Origin: Acinetobacter rongchengensis
GTDB lineage: Bacteria; Pseudomonadota; Gammaproteobacteria; Pseudomonadales; Moraxellaceae
Assembly (NCBI RefSeq): GCF_003611475.1
Contig: NZ_RAXT01000035.1
Coordinates: forward strand, 1 to 34,030
Length of the DNA: 34,030 nucleotides
Direction: 5' to 3'
In this document: positions 1 through 7,705 of the stretch, piece by piece
Layout of the letters: each line of letters starts with the position of its first letter
Numbering within the stretch: the first letter of the stretch is position 1
Made by a program: the position numbers and the translations under genes
The notes under the pieces: model-generated
What the model saw: only the letters and a program-made list of their open reading frames with translations
The model's database searches: none
What the model was told of the DNA's origin: nothing

Positions 1-923
1 GTATCTGCTTCAGATTCAGTTCTTCCAAGATCCAAAATATCCTTAGGTTCTAACTTTACGTAATCAAATAACACCTTAAGTGTTTTCACTTTAGCTGATT
101 CTTTAGCTCCTAAATCTGTTCTTTCAAGATTTTCTATAACATGTGGAAGATAGATTTCAGAATCTAAATTTCCATAGTTTGAGTAGTAAACAAAATTAGG
201 AAGTTGTTCAATAATGTAGTCTCTAGATTTTTGTAATTCTTCAGAAGTAGGCTTTTCAACATTGGATAAATGTGAAGAAATAAATTCATATGTATCATTA
301 TAGACTTTAGTAAGCTCACTTGTTTTTGGCGCTTTTTCATCAAAAAGATCCTCTAATAGAGAAATACACTTCTCAAGACGAGCTTTATCAACTATCGGAG
401 ATTGAAATTCTGAGTCAATTGCTTCAAAAGTAGTAAGATACTTATCTCTTTTTTCTTCATTTTCACTCTTAAGTAATTGTAAATTATTAATAATTTTTAT
501 TTTGGATGTGATTAGGTTTTGAAAAATTGATGAAGATAAATTGGATGCCTGTTCATAAGGAAAATCTACAGTGTATCCGCCATTATATTTTCTACAAACA
601 GTTGTAAACTTTAAACCCTCGTTTGGTGTTTTTCTTAATTTTGAAATATGATGTGCTTCATTTTCATTAAGTTCAAATTTACAACGTATAAAAATTGTTG
701 ATTTATCACTTGCTCTTAATTGACTGTAAAGTTTTCGGGGAGCGTCAGATAAAAGATTAATTTTTCCATCGTCACTTACTGGATTAAGTTTCCATAAAGC
801 ACAAAGTAAATTTGTTTTTCCAGACTCATTAGTTCCGATGAGTGCTGTGACATCATCGATATTTATCCACTCACTTTGATCAATTGATCTAAAATTTTCT
901 ACTTGAAATGCTTTTAACTCCAT
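1..923 (-). CDS. AAA family ATPase, RecF/OLD-like (3' end outside window)
   Basis: This is an open frame of 307 complete codons that runs off the left edge, so only the N-terminal part is visible. It starts at an ATG ending at 923, with a GAAGG ribosome site just upstream. The N-terminus reads as the SMC/RecF/OLD-type ATPase fold: a first strand ending in ENFRSI (residues 9-14), then a Walker A motif GTNESGKT (residues 30-37), then ALWKLNP. The middle is charged and probably helical or coiled-coil. The Walker B motif, and any C-terminal TOPRIM nuclease that would make it an OLD or GajA-like enzyme, lie beyond the window. Proteins with this N-terminus are common in defence islands, but the family type cannot be settled here. 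Base composition is A+T-rich, like the cargo genes at 5236-8382 and unlike the genes at 1482-4871. Confidence 0.8.
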   Translation of the reverse strand, partial: MELKAFQVENFRSIDQSEWINIDDVTALIGTNESGKTNLLCALWKLNPVSDDGKINLLSDAPRKLYSQLRASDKSTIFIRCKFELNENEAHHISKLRKTPNEGLKFTTVCRKYNGGYTVDFPYEQASNLSSSIFQNLITSKIKIINNLQLLKSENEEKRDKYLTTFEAIDSEFQSPIVDKARLEKCISLLEDLFDEKAPKTSELTKVYNDTYEFISSHLSNVEKPTSEELQKSRDYIIEQLPNFVYYSNYGNLDSEIYLPHVIENLERTDLGAKESAKVKTLKVLFDYVKLEPKDILDLGRTESEAD

Positions 924-1085
924 ATGGAACCTTCAAAATATTTTTTTAAAAAGATATTAAACATCTACCATATTTTAATTAACCATCCTATATGAATTTA
1001 TCTAAATCTAAAAATATTCAGAACCATAACATCCTAATGAGAATCATGAAACTCTTTTGGGTTCTTCATGAAAATATGACAACAG

Positions 1086-1111
1086 AGCCTGCCATCGAGC
1101 AGGCTTTTTTA
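1086..1111 (+). terminator. Intrinsic terminator before the zinc-ribbon gene
   Basis: A 7-bp perfect stem AGCCTGC/GCAGGCT (1086-1092 with 1099-1105) has a six-base loop and is followed by a T run. The sequence straight after it, ATGCCCCAAATTT, recurs after the terminator at 2606-2632. There is no clear gene on this strand upstream within the window, so it may stop read-through or act as a leader attenuator for the gene at 1136. Confidence 0.7.
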
Positions 1112-1135
1112 TGCCCCAAATTTAGGAGTCGAGCC

Positions 1136-1423
1136 ATGAGCTTGAGCTGTCCTTTTTGTCAATCCATCAACATCATGATTGTGGAAGCAAGTACACAACA
1201 ATCAAGTACCACCTTAGCTAGTCTGGTCACACCGACCACATTGGGTGCATTGGGAAGCACTGTAGCAAAGACTTTCAATCTACCACCGATTGTCGGTGGA
1301 ATCGCAGGAACAGTATTGGGTAGTGTGTTGAATTCATTTACCGAACAAAGCATACCATCACAGCAGAATTTGTGCTTCTGCCACAACTGCTACCAAAAGT
1401 TTCCAACCCATTTATTGCACTAA
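1136..1423 (+). CDS. Small zinc-ribbon-like hypothetical protein
   Basis: A 95-residue protein. The longer frame opening at 992 contains the terminator hairpin, so the start is placed at the ATG at 1136, which has a good ribosome site (TAGGAG, 1122-1127). It carries CPFC near the N-terminus (residues 5-8) and CFCHNC near the C-terminus, a pair of Cys knuckles that could bind one zinc. Between them is a Gly/Ala/Ser/Thr-rich hydrophobic stretch (APPTT-like, with LPPIVGGIAGTVLGSVL) that could be a membrane-inserting or amphipathic helix. It lies 58 bp before the DUF932 gene, in the same direction. No function is recognised; it appears to be a typical small accessory gene of this island type. Confidence 0.6.
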   Translation: MSLSCPFCQSINIMIVEASTQQSSTTLASLVTPTTLGALGSTVAKTFNLPPIVGGIAGTVLGSVLNSFTEQSIPSQQNLCFCHNCYQKFPTHLLH

Positions 1424-1481
1424 AGATTATTTGTATCAACACGGATTCAAATTTCATTTTTAAATTAAAAGGAATAAAACC

Positions 1482-2522
1482 ATGGCACATCAACTTGAAC
1501 AAATGGCGTATGTCGGTGAAACCCCTTGGCATGGACTCGGCAATCAACTGACACAAAACCAACCGATTGACGTCTGGGCACAACAAGCAGGCATGGATTG
1601 GCGGATTGAATCCTCCAATGTCAGTTATATGGCACAGAATGAACGAGGGCAAAGTATCATCTTGCCTTATGAAGAACAGCGAGTGCTTTATCGTTCAGAT
1701 ACTCATGCACCACTATCAGTTGTCAGCCAACGCTTTCAGGAAGTCCAACCGAGAGAGATTTTAGAATTCTATCGTGACCTGACTGAGCAATCAGGTTTTG
1801 AACTTGAAACAGCAGGCGTACTCAAAGGTGGAAAGAAATTCTGGGCATTGGCACGCACAGGACAAACTTCATCGCTCAAAGGTAAAGATGTTAGCAATGG
1901 TTATATTCTTTTGGCTACGGCTTGTGATGGAACACTCGCCACCACTGCACAATTTACATCCATTCGAGTGGTGTGTAATAACACGTTGGCGATTGCACTA
2001 AAAGGACAAAATAGCAGTACAGGCGTGGTTAAAGTTCCCCACAGTACCAAGTTTGATGCAGATAAGGTCAAACAGCAATTGGGTATTTCAGTCCGTGGAT
2101 GGGATGAGCACATGTATGAGATGAAACAACTCAGTCAACGTAAAGTCACCCAGTATGAAGCAGCTGCTTATTTCGATGCTGTGTTTAATAACACCACGAT
2201 GAGCATCACTGACCAAGAAGACAACATTATTCAGTTCTATCGGGATGTCGCCACTCAAGCACAAGCCAAGGGCAAGGAAAAATCTGAACCGAATGCCAAG
2301 TCGATGAGTAAAGCCATGGAGATGTTTAATGGTCAAGGACGAGGAGCAAACCTCTCTTCAGCCAAAGATACCGCCTATGGATTACTGTGCTCGATCACTG
2401 AATTTATCGACCATGAACGTCGTGCAATGAGTACCGATCACCGACTCGATTCAGCGTGGTTCGGTACAGGTGCATCGATCAAGCAACGAGGATTAGAACA
2501 AGCTCTCAGCATGATTGCATAG
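1482..2522 (+). CDS. DUF932 phage/plasmid-like protein
   Basis: A 346-residue protein that matches, by eye, the DUF932 / phage-plasmid-like family (TIGR03299 type). The diagnostic N-terminus is MAHQLEQMAYVGETPWHGLG, followed by a section ending in RVVCNNTLAIAL (about residues 160-171), and then a Gln/Lys-rich helical C-terminal half. The ribosome site AAAGGA lies 6 bases before the ATG. The biochemical role is unknown. Family members occur on plasmids, phages and integrative elements, often near recombination genes, as here with the YqaJ exonuclease immediately downstream. The gene is more G+C-rich than the flanking cargo and ends just before an intrinsic terminator at 2606. Confidence 0.85.
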   Translation: MAHQLEQMAYVGETPWHGLGNQLTQNQPIDVWAQQAGMDWRIESSNVSYMAQNERGQSIILPYEEQRVLYRSDTHAPLSVVSQRFQEVQPREILEFYRDLTEQSGFELETAGVLKGGKKFWALARTGQTSSLKGKDVSNGYILLATACDGTLATTAQFTSIRVVCNNTLAIALKGQNSSTGVVKVPHSTKFDADKVKQQLGISVRGWDEHMYEMKQLSQRKVTQYEAAAYFDAVFNNTTMSITDQEDNIIQFYRDVATQAQAKGKEKSEPNAKSMSKAMEMFNGQGRGANLSSAKDTAYGLLCSITEFIDHERRAMSTDHRLDSAWFGTGASIKQRGLEQALSMIA

Positions 2523-2605
2523 TGCGAAATATACATTTTTCACTCATGGAAAGTTAGACCTAAAACCGCATTTTAAAACGAAATATTAAATTTTAAAAAT
2601 AATTA

Positions 2606-2632
2606 AACCATGGCTTCGGCTGTGGTTTTTTT
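2606..2632 (+). terminator. Intrinsic terminator with UUCG loop
   Basis: A 9-bp stem (AACCATGGC with GCTGTGGTT, two G-T wobbles) is closed by a TTCG tetraloop and followed by seven T. It lies between the DUF932 and YqaJ genes. The bases after it, ATGCCCGAAATTT, nearly repeat those after the 1086-1111 terminator. Confidence 0.8.
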
Positions 2633-2687
2633 ATGCCCGAAATTTGTCATTTGAATCAAATACTCTCATTAAAATCAGGACTTCAAT

Positions 2688-3731
2688 ATGAACACCGCAA
2701 TTTTAAACCCATCTATGCAACAGGCAAGTACGCCTTTTATTGCACCAAAATTGTTTACTGCAAAACGGCTAGTCAATACCAAAAATATGACTCAAGCAGA
2801 ATGGTTAGAAGTACGTCGTCAAGGTATCGGCAGCAGTGATTGCGCCGCAGCCTGTGGACTCAATCCCTATATGTCGATGCTTGAACTATGGATGATCAAG
2901 ACAGGACGAGTCAAACAGTCGATTGAAGATGAAAGTGCAGGACATGCCCCTTTATATTGGGGTAAACAACTTGAACCTTTGGTCGCTGAATACTACAGCA
3001 TGCACACCAAAAACAAAGTCCGTCGTATCAATGCAGTGCTGCAACATCCCGAAGCGGATAAACATTTTATGTTGGCTAATTTGGATTACTCCGTGGTAGG
3101 CAGTGATCAAGTCCAAATTTTAGAATGCAAAACAGCAGGTGAACACGGTGCAAAGTTATGGCGAGATGGTGTGCCTTTATATGTACTCTGCCAAGTACAA
3201 CATCAATTGGCTGTGACAGGTAAACAGGCAGCACATATATGTGTGCTGATCTGTGGACATGAAACTCGTATCTATAAAGTCACACGCAGTGAAACCGTGA
3301 TCAAACACATTATCAATGCTGAACGTTACTTTTGGGAATGTGTCGAAAAAGATACACCGCCTGATGTCGATGCCAGTGAATCAGCAGCCAGAGCCATTCA
3401 GCAGCTCTACCCACAGCATATGCCATTAACCGTGGAAGACCTCAGTCAAAATGAACAGGCCAATCGATTATTTAGCCAATTGTTGAAAGAGAAGCATCAC
3501 ATTGAAATCCACCAAAACAACTTTGATGAAACCAAACATCAAATTCAAATGTTGATGAAGGGTGCAGAACGAGCGACTTTTGCCACTGGCTCGGTGACAT
3601 GGAAGCGATCTAAAGACTCCATTACTTTAGACAGTAAGGCTGTACTCAAACTTCATCCCGAAATGCTTGAGCAATTTCCACAAAACAAAGTTGGGACACG
3701 ACGTTTTCAAATCTATAGCGATGATGACTGA
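2688..3731 (+). CDS. YqaJ-family viral recombinase / exonuclease
   Basis: A 347-residue protein of the YqaJ (lambda exonuclease-like) family, which resects double-stranded DNA to make single strands for annealing. Visible family hallmarks are RRQGIGSSD (residues 43-51), the WG..LEPLVAEYY helix (91-103), the PD-(D/E)XK catalytic core with Asp133 in NLDY and Glu146-x-Lys148 in LECKTA, and the QVQHQL segment (169-174) equivalent to the QxxxY/Q helix. About 120 C-terminal residues are helical and charged. The ATG at 2688 lies just after AGGACTTCAAT. No RecT/Beta-type annealase is encoded in the window; the DUF932 or Gp3-like neighbours are the nearest candidates for a partner, which is inference only. 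Confidence 0.88.
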   Translation: MNTAILNPSMQQASTPFIAPKLFTAKRLVNTKNMTQAEWLEVRRQGIGSSDCAAACGLNPYMSMLELWMIKTGRVKQSIEDESAGHAPLYWGKQLEPLVAEYYSMHTKNKVRRINAVLQHPEADKHFMLANLDYSVVGSDQVQILECKTAGEHGAKLWRDGVPLYVLCQVQHQLAVTGKQAAHICVLICGHETRIYKVTRSETVIKHIINAERYFWECVEKDTPPDVDASESAARAIQQLYPQHMPLTVEDLSQNEQANRLFSQLLKEKHHIEIHQNNFDETKHQIQMLMKGAERATFATGSVTWKRSKDSITLDSKAVLKLHPEMLEQFPQNKVGTRRFQIYSDDD

Positions 3732-3795
3732 CCCTATCGAAACCAAGCGTCTATATCGCTAACTATATAGATGAAATATCCATTCTTCCCAAAAG

Positions 3796-3863
3796 CGCAA
3801 AAAAACCACCCCCGATCTACCGACTCCCGAAGGAGCGGTAGACCAACAATGGCGGTTTTTGCG
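3796..3863. terminator. Nested stem-loop, probable bidirectional terminator
   Basis: The inner stem TCTACCG/CGGTAGA (3816-3822 with 3836-3842) continues, after a one-base bulge, into CTCC/GGAG with a CGAA tetraloop. The outer arms CGCAAAAA (3796-3803) and TTTTTGCG (3856-3863) are perfectly complementary, with further imperfect ACCACC/GGCGG pairing. T runs occur on both strands. It sits between the YqaJ and Gp3-like genes. Confidence 0.6.
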
Positions 3864-3941
3864 AAGTCGTAGCTTTTCATATTTCTGTTTACTTACATAG
3901 CAAGGGGTAATCAGTAAAATTTTATTTATAGGACAAACAAC

Positions 3942-4871
3942 ATGATCAAAGGTTTAGCGATTACACCGCCAATACTTGGCAGAATCAGTATTGGTAAAGT
4001 GGTCGAAAAGAACGGTAAACGTCTGCCTGAAAAAGATGACCAATTTACTATTACCAGTCAAATCCAAGGTAAGGAGGGATGGATCAAACACCCCTTAGAT
4101 GAACAGCTCAGAGCCAAAGCACAAAACCAAAAACTCCGAACCATTCCAGTACGAATGATCTTTAATGATCCTGAACTCAATTTACGGGCTGAGTACAATT
4201 TATTCGACCGCCAAACAGGTCGCCCCGTTTGTGTAGGTAATGGAGAAACTTGTCAACGTCTGACTAATCAAGGTGTAGAACAACATCCATGTCCATCGCC
4301 TGATTTATGCTCATTAGCACAAGGTGGCAACTGTAAGCCTTATGGACGTTTGCATGTCAATTTAGATGAATCAGATGAACTTGGAACATTTATTTTCAGA
4401 ACCACTGGTTTTAATAGCATTCGGACTTTAGCAGCACGACTGAGTTATTACCATGCTGCTTCTAATGGCTTGCTTTCGTGTTTGCCACTGCAATTGACAT
4501 TGAGGGGCAAATCAACCACACAAAGCTATCGAACCCCTGTGTATTACGTGGATTTAACTTTACGTGATGGTGTCAATCTTCAACACGCCATTCAAATGGC
4601 AAAGGATATAGATCAACAAAGTAAGCAGAGCGGCTTTAATCAAAATGCACTCGACCAAATAGCACGGCAAGGTTTCGCCAATGTTGGTTTTGAGGTGAAT
4701 AGTGAGGAAGGATTAGATTTGATGGAGGAGTTTTATATGGATGAGGCAACCGAAGTTGAGCAAGTGAAGTGTGAAACGAAAACCAAGTCTAAATGTCAAT
4801 TAAATCAAACAGATGATTTTGTTCTGGATATTCAGCAAGGTTTGCAACGAAGTGTGAGGGCGGTGAATTAG
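3942..4871 (+). CDS. Gp3-like / 'hydrolase or metal-binding' island protein
   Basis: A 309-residue protein with a ribosome site (TAGGAC) before the ATG. The N-terminus (ITPPILGRISIGKV, then a polar KLPEKDDQFTIT-like segment) and a cysteine cluster at residues 97, 104, 117, 123 and 131 ending in CKPYGRLHVNL resemble the Gp3-like family, which includes actinophage recombination directionality factors. Close Acinetobacter homologues are, as I recall, annotated vaguely as 'hydrolase or metal-binding protein'. The Cys cluster could bind a metal. The rest is beta-rich, with an acidic C-terminus. It follows the DUF932-YqaJ pair in the same orientation, suggesting a role in element recombination or excision. 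The function is not established. Confidence 0.6.
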   Translation: MIKGLAITPPILGRISIGKVVEKNGKRLPEKDDQFTITSQIQGKEGWIKHPLDEQLRAKAQNQKLRTIPVRMIFNDPELNLRAEYNLFDRQTGRPVCVGNGETCQRLTNQGVEQHPCPSPDLCSLAQGGNCKPYGRLHVNLDESDELGTFIFRTTGFNSIRTLAARLSYYHAASNGLLSCLPLQLTLRGKSTTQSYRTPVYYVDLTLRDGVNLQHAIQMAKDIDQQSKQSGFNQNALDQIARQGFANVGFEVNSEEGLDLMEEFYMDEATEVEQVKCETKTKSKCQLNQTDDFVLDIQQGLQRSVRAVN

Positions 4872-4919
4872 TCCATTTTCTAAGCTTAGTTTAGCTTTAA
4901 TAGTAGTAGGAGAAATTAA

Positions 4920-5147
4920 ATGTATTTATCGGATGATCAGGTGTTTCACATGAACCAAATCATTAGGATTAAAGAAGTCATTGCAGTTACGGGCGTAAGC
5001 CGTTCAGTTATATATGAAAAACTTAACCCTCAATCTAAGTGCTACGATGCAACATTTCCTAAGCCAATTAAGTTGAGTGTGAGTTGTGTTGGTTGGTCGG
5101 CTCTTGAGGTAAATCAATGGATTGAGCGAAAGTTGGCAAGTCGATAA
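4920..5147 (+). CDS. AlpA-like helix-turn-helix regulator
   Basis: A 75-residue AlpA/MerR-like DNA-binding protein of the kind encoded by P4-type islands. AGGAG sits 7 bases before the ATG at 4920, favouring this start over the in-frame ATG at 4950. The helix-turn-helix is IIRIKEVIAVTGVSRSVIYEK. The family-typical tail is FPKPIKLSVSCVGWSALEVNQWIERKLA, where the tryptophan-containing 'wing' and W-x-x-x-E-V segment are diagnostic. In cryptic prophage CP4-57, AlpA stimulates integrase or excisionase expression, and a similar role with the integrase at 8531 is plausible. It is followed by a strong terminator. Confidence 0.85.
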   Translation: MYLSDDQVFHMNQIIRIKEVIAVTGVSRSVIYEKLNPQSKCYDATFPKPIKLSVSCVGWSALEVNQWIERKLASR

Positions 5148-5151
5148 TTGT

Positions 5152-5176
5152 GGGAGCGTAAGCTCCCTTATTTTTT
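5152..5176 (+). terminator. Intrinsic terminator after alpA-like gene
   Basis: A perfect 6-bp G+C-rich stem GGGAGC/GCTCCC (5152-5157 with 5162-5167) with a GTAA loop is followed by TTATTTTTT. It separates the island core genes from the cargo module. Confidence 0.85.
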
Positions 5177-5200
5177 GATAGTTTTCATAATTGTATTAGG

Positions 5201-5226
5201 TATAATTTACCAATATTGAATGGTAA
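5201..5226 (+). promoter_or_regulatory. Promoter -10 and operator-like dyad before sce7726-type gene
   Basis: A consensus TATAAT stands at 5201-5206. Directly after it comes the dyad TTACCA-8-TGGTAA (5207-5212 with 5221-5226), covering the expected transcription start. No well-placed -35 is visible (TTGATA at 5175 would need a 20-base spacer). The dyad is well placed for a repressor. Confidence 0.45.
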
Positions 5227-5235
5227 CAACATAAC

Positions 5236-5805
5236 ATGACTCTACTCAATGATGCTGAAATAAGACCTCAACTTATTTCATGGCTGAATGGAAAGGCGAT
5301 TAAACCTCAAATGATTTTGAATGAAGTGACAATTTCTGATGGTTCTGCACGCCCAGACATTATCGCTATCTATAGCTATTCCCATTGTTATGAAATAAAG
5401 GGCGATAATGATCAAATTGAGCGTATTTCAAAACAATTAGCTTATTATCAAGCATCTTTCAAAAAAAACACTTTGATAACTACTCATAAACACTTAAAAA
5501 AAGCATTAGAATTACTGCCAAGTTTTTGGGGGATTATAGTTGCTATACCTTTAGATAATAGATCAATTATATTTAAATATGCAAGAAAGTCGTCCTATAA
5601 TCCATCCTATAGGAAAGATATTGCATCTAAGATTCTTTGGAAAGAGGAAATGCAAAAACTTTTAAAGAAAAAAAGTATCTCATTTAACTCAAGGTCAACT
5701 AGATTTGATTTAATTGAGCTTATTAAAAGCTCATCTACATCAAATGAAGTAGATGAGTTTGTATGTAATTCTCTTTTAAATAGAAAAATCTCTCAACATA
5801 TATGA
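5236..5805 (+). CDS. sce7726-type protein, predicted PD-(D/E)XK fold
   Basis: A 189-residue protein. The order of motifs matches the sce7726 family: an N-terminal helix with RPQLISWL, then a core with SARPDIIAIY (Pro40-Asp41) followed by HCYEIKGDNDQIER (Glu53-x-Lys55) and a Q-rich helix KQLAYYQASF. Pro-Asp...Glu-x-Lys is the PD-(D/E)XK nuclease signature. The second half is basic and variable. The family has no established function; in other genomes it is typically paired with an sce7725 gene. Here the neighbour is a Beta-family gene on the opposite strand, and the two stop codons overlap by 30 bp. The ATG at 5236 is preceded by a TATAAT and dyad but only a weak ribosome site. Confidence 0.75.
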   Translation: MTLLNDAEIRPQLISWLNGKAIKPQMILNEVTISDGSARPDIIAIYSYSHCYEIKGDNDQIERISKQLAYYQASFKKNTLITTHKHLKKALELLPSFWGIIVAIPLDNRSIIFKYARKSSYNPSYRKDIASKILWKEEMQKLLKKKSISFNSRSTRFDLIELIKSSSTSNEVDEFVCNSLLNRKISQHI

Positions 5806-6885
5806 CATATGTAGATTAATGTTGGGTCTTAAAATAGATGATGCATTAATACCTGTTCCATTAGGTTGCTTATCAACAATGTACTTATCTCCTAAGGAAT
5901 ATTTTTCTTTTCTAAAAAATGGTTGAGAGACAATATAATCAAGTAAAGGTTTGAATGGAGCTCTTTGTCCTTTTAATCGAGAGCTTCGAGCAACTAAGAC
6001 TTTATTGCCGTAAATATAAAAAATTTTACCTGTCATTCTACTGGCAATATCTTCAATATATAAGTCAAGGAAATTGGTATCAGGTGGCACACAAGTATAA
6101 TCCCCTAAATGAATATTTGGAAATTTCTCAACTATATTACTATAAATAAGAACTTCCTTCCTTTCTAAATGAATTTTCTTATTTGTTTCTATTAGGTCCG
6201 CTACTGATTTTGGTAGAGATGATCCTGTGATAATTATTTCATAAAATTCTGATAAATTTATTTTTTTTAGAAAAACAATTAAATCATTTATAATATTTAA
6301 ATGATTTTCGATGTATCTTAGATCAAAAATAAGGACGATTTTAGAGAAATTATCCTTTACTGCTTTTAATAAATCATTGAACTCATCTTCAATGTAGTCA
6401 TAATCCTCAAATACAGATTGGATAATTCTGATGGCAATTTTATCTGTTTTGAATTTTCCTAATTTCTTACTCTCAATTATTGAAACTAAATGAGCAGGAA
6501 TCCTATCATCTACGCCACATACGGGAATCATTCCACGCATGCCGAAATTGTCAATAATGGATTGATAATTATATGTTTTACCATCAATTGAAACTAATGG
6601 GTCAATATCATAATTATCAAAATAAAATTCTGTTAACCAATTGATTTTAGAGTCTAAATAAGCTATTTGCTCACCAATCTTCTTTGAAAAAGATTTATTT
6701 TTAAAATCTAACAATTCTTGAGGTGAAAATTCTTCTTTCTTCTCTTTTCTTGATTTAAAAGGTAACTCATTTGGCATATCAAAGAACACACTAATTCTAG
6801 CCTTTAGGTCATCTGTTAAATCATTTAGGGCAAATACTTCATTTTTTTTAAATTTAAGAAATGCATAGTAATTAAAATCACTCAC
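5776..6885 (-). CDS. Beta-family protein (T4 Beta-like)
   Basis: A 369-residue protein. Its N-terminus (YYAFLKFKKNEVFALNDL, then a segment on domain ends like ISVFFDMP) and C-terminus (SSILRPNINLHMSYMLRDF) fit the Beta-protein family named after a phage T4 protein, probably a TIM-barrel-like fold with alternating strands such as KIVLIFDLRYI and FYEIIITGSSLP. No catalytic residues can be assigned. It is the last gene of a leftward operon: its ATG overlaps the end of the ImmA/IrrE gene by 8 bp, implying translational coupling. It resembles sce7725 proteins in general layout, so the pairing with the opposite sce7726-type gene may echo the usual sce7725-sce7726 pairing. Strongly A+T-rich. Confidence 0.7.
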   Translation of the reverse strand: MSDFNYYAFLKFKKNEVFALNDLTDDLKARISVFFDMPNELPFKSRKEKKEEFSPQELLDFKNKSFSKKIGEQIAYLDSKINWLTEFYFDNYDIDPLVSIDGKTYNYQSIIDNFGMRGMIPVCGVDDRIPAHLVSIIESKKLGKFKTDKIAIRIIQSVFEDYDYIEDEFNDLLKAVKDNFSKIVLIFDLRYIENHLNIINDLIVFLKKINLSEFYEIIITGSSLPKSVADLIETNKKIHLERKEVLIYSNIVEKFPNIHLGDYTCVPPDTNFLDLYIEDIASRMTGKIFYIYGNKVLVARSSRLKGQRAPFKPLLDYIVSQPFFRKEKYSLGDKYIVDKQPNGTGINASSILRPNINLHMSYMLRDFSI

Positions 6886-7705
6886 TTATTTTGTACTCCG
6901 ATCTAAGAGTAGCGTACTTGGGCCATTCATTGTTCTCAAAACATAGCCTACCCGCTATCACACTTGGATGAATATCATATAGCTTTGAATAATTCATTAA
7001 TTCTGAATTATTTCTAATAGTTTGAATTGTTCTCCAAAATGCTTTTGGAATCATTGTATCTCGTGCAAGTCTATTTGCTTGTTGTTCAACTTTACAAATT
7101 TCATTTTGGTTTTCTTCGTCAAAATAATCAATAATTGGTTCTTTAAGTAAATCATAGTGTAAAACTATATGTGCTAATTCATGTAGTAATGTAAACCAAA
7201 AACTATCTAAATTTTTTAGTCGCAGAGACATTGCAATTACGGGTTTTTTATTAATTATTAATGCAACTCCATCGACTTTAGTACCTGGTTTGGCTTCTTC
7301 AAAGATTAAATAAATACCTTGTTCTAAAAGTGTGTTTTGAATTTCAGAAAGATTATTTTTTTTGATATGAGTGCTATATAGATGTTGTAAAAAATCTTTA
7401 CCAATAAATTTATATTCTTTATTCAAAAATCCATCTAAAAACTTTGCTTTTCCACTAACTGTTGATACCCAGTAGTCGACTAAATATTCATCTGCTGAAT
7501 CATTTTTCTTAAATAAAGATTTAGTAGGATTGTTCAAGTAGATAGAGAAAAAATTTTGATAATTTTCATCTGTTATGCCCAATTTAATCTTAATAGCTTT
7601 AGGCATTTCATTAATGTAAGAATAAAATTTATTAAACTCAGCATATAGTTCATATGTTGAGTTTGTATTTGCACTTGATGATATAACTTCTAATTCTAGA
7701 CTCAT
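6878..7705 (-). CDS. ImmA/IrrE family metallo-endopeptidase
   Basis: A 275-residue zinc protease. The active-site helix FWFTLLHELAHI gives His175-Glu176-x-x-His179, and the downstream KVEQQANRLARD.MIP segment supplies the likely third ligand Glu207. Upstream, GTKVDGVALI and KPVIAMSLR are the strands that precede the zinc helix in this family. The C-terminus (IHPSVIAGRL) is also typical. Many relatives carry an N-terminal Xre helix-turn-helix; none is evident in residues 1-100 here. ImmA and IrrE cleave repressors or regulators, releasing phage, element or stress genes. The gene overlaps the upstream GNAT gene by 4 bp (ATGA) and the downstream Beta gene by 8 bp. Confidence 0.9.
   Translation of the reverse strand: MSLELEVISSSANTNSTYELYAEFNKFYSYINEMPKAIKIKLGITDENYQNFFSIYLNNPTKSLFKKNDSADEYLVDYWVSTVSGKAKFLDGFLNKEYKFIGKDFLQHLYSTHIKKNNLSEIQNTLLEQGIYLIFEEAKPGTKVDGVALIINKKPVIAMSLRLKNLDSFWFTLLHELAHIVLHYDLLKEPIIDYFDEENQNEICKVEQQANRLARDTMIPKAFWRTIQTIRNNSELMNYSKLYDIHPSVIAGRLCFENNEWPKYATLRSEYKISE

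Noticed and set aside
992..1135. N-terminal extension of the zinc-ribbon gene
   Set aside because: It would run through an intrinsic terminator, has no ribosome site and reads as low-quality sequence; the ATG at 1136 has a good site.
5955..6149. 64-residue plus-strand frame
   Set aside because: It is antisense to the Beta-family gene, without a ribosome site.
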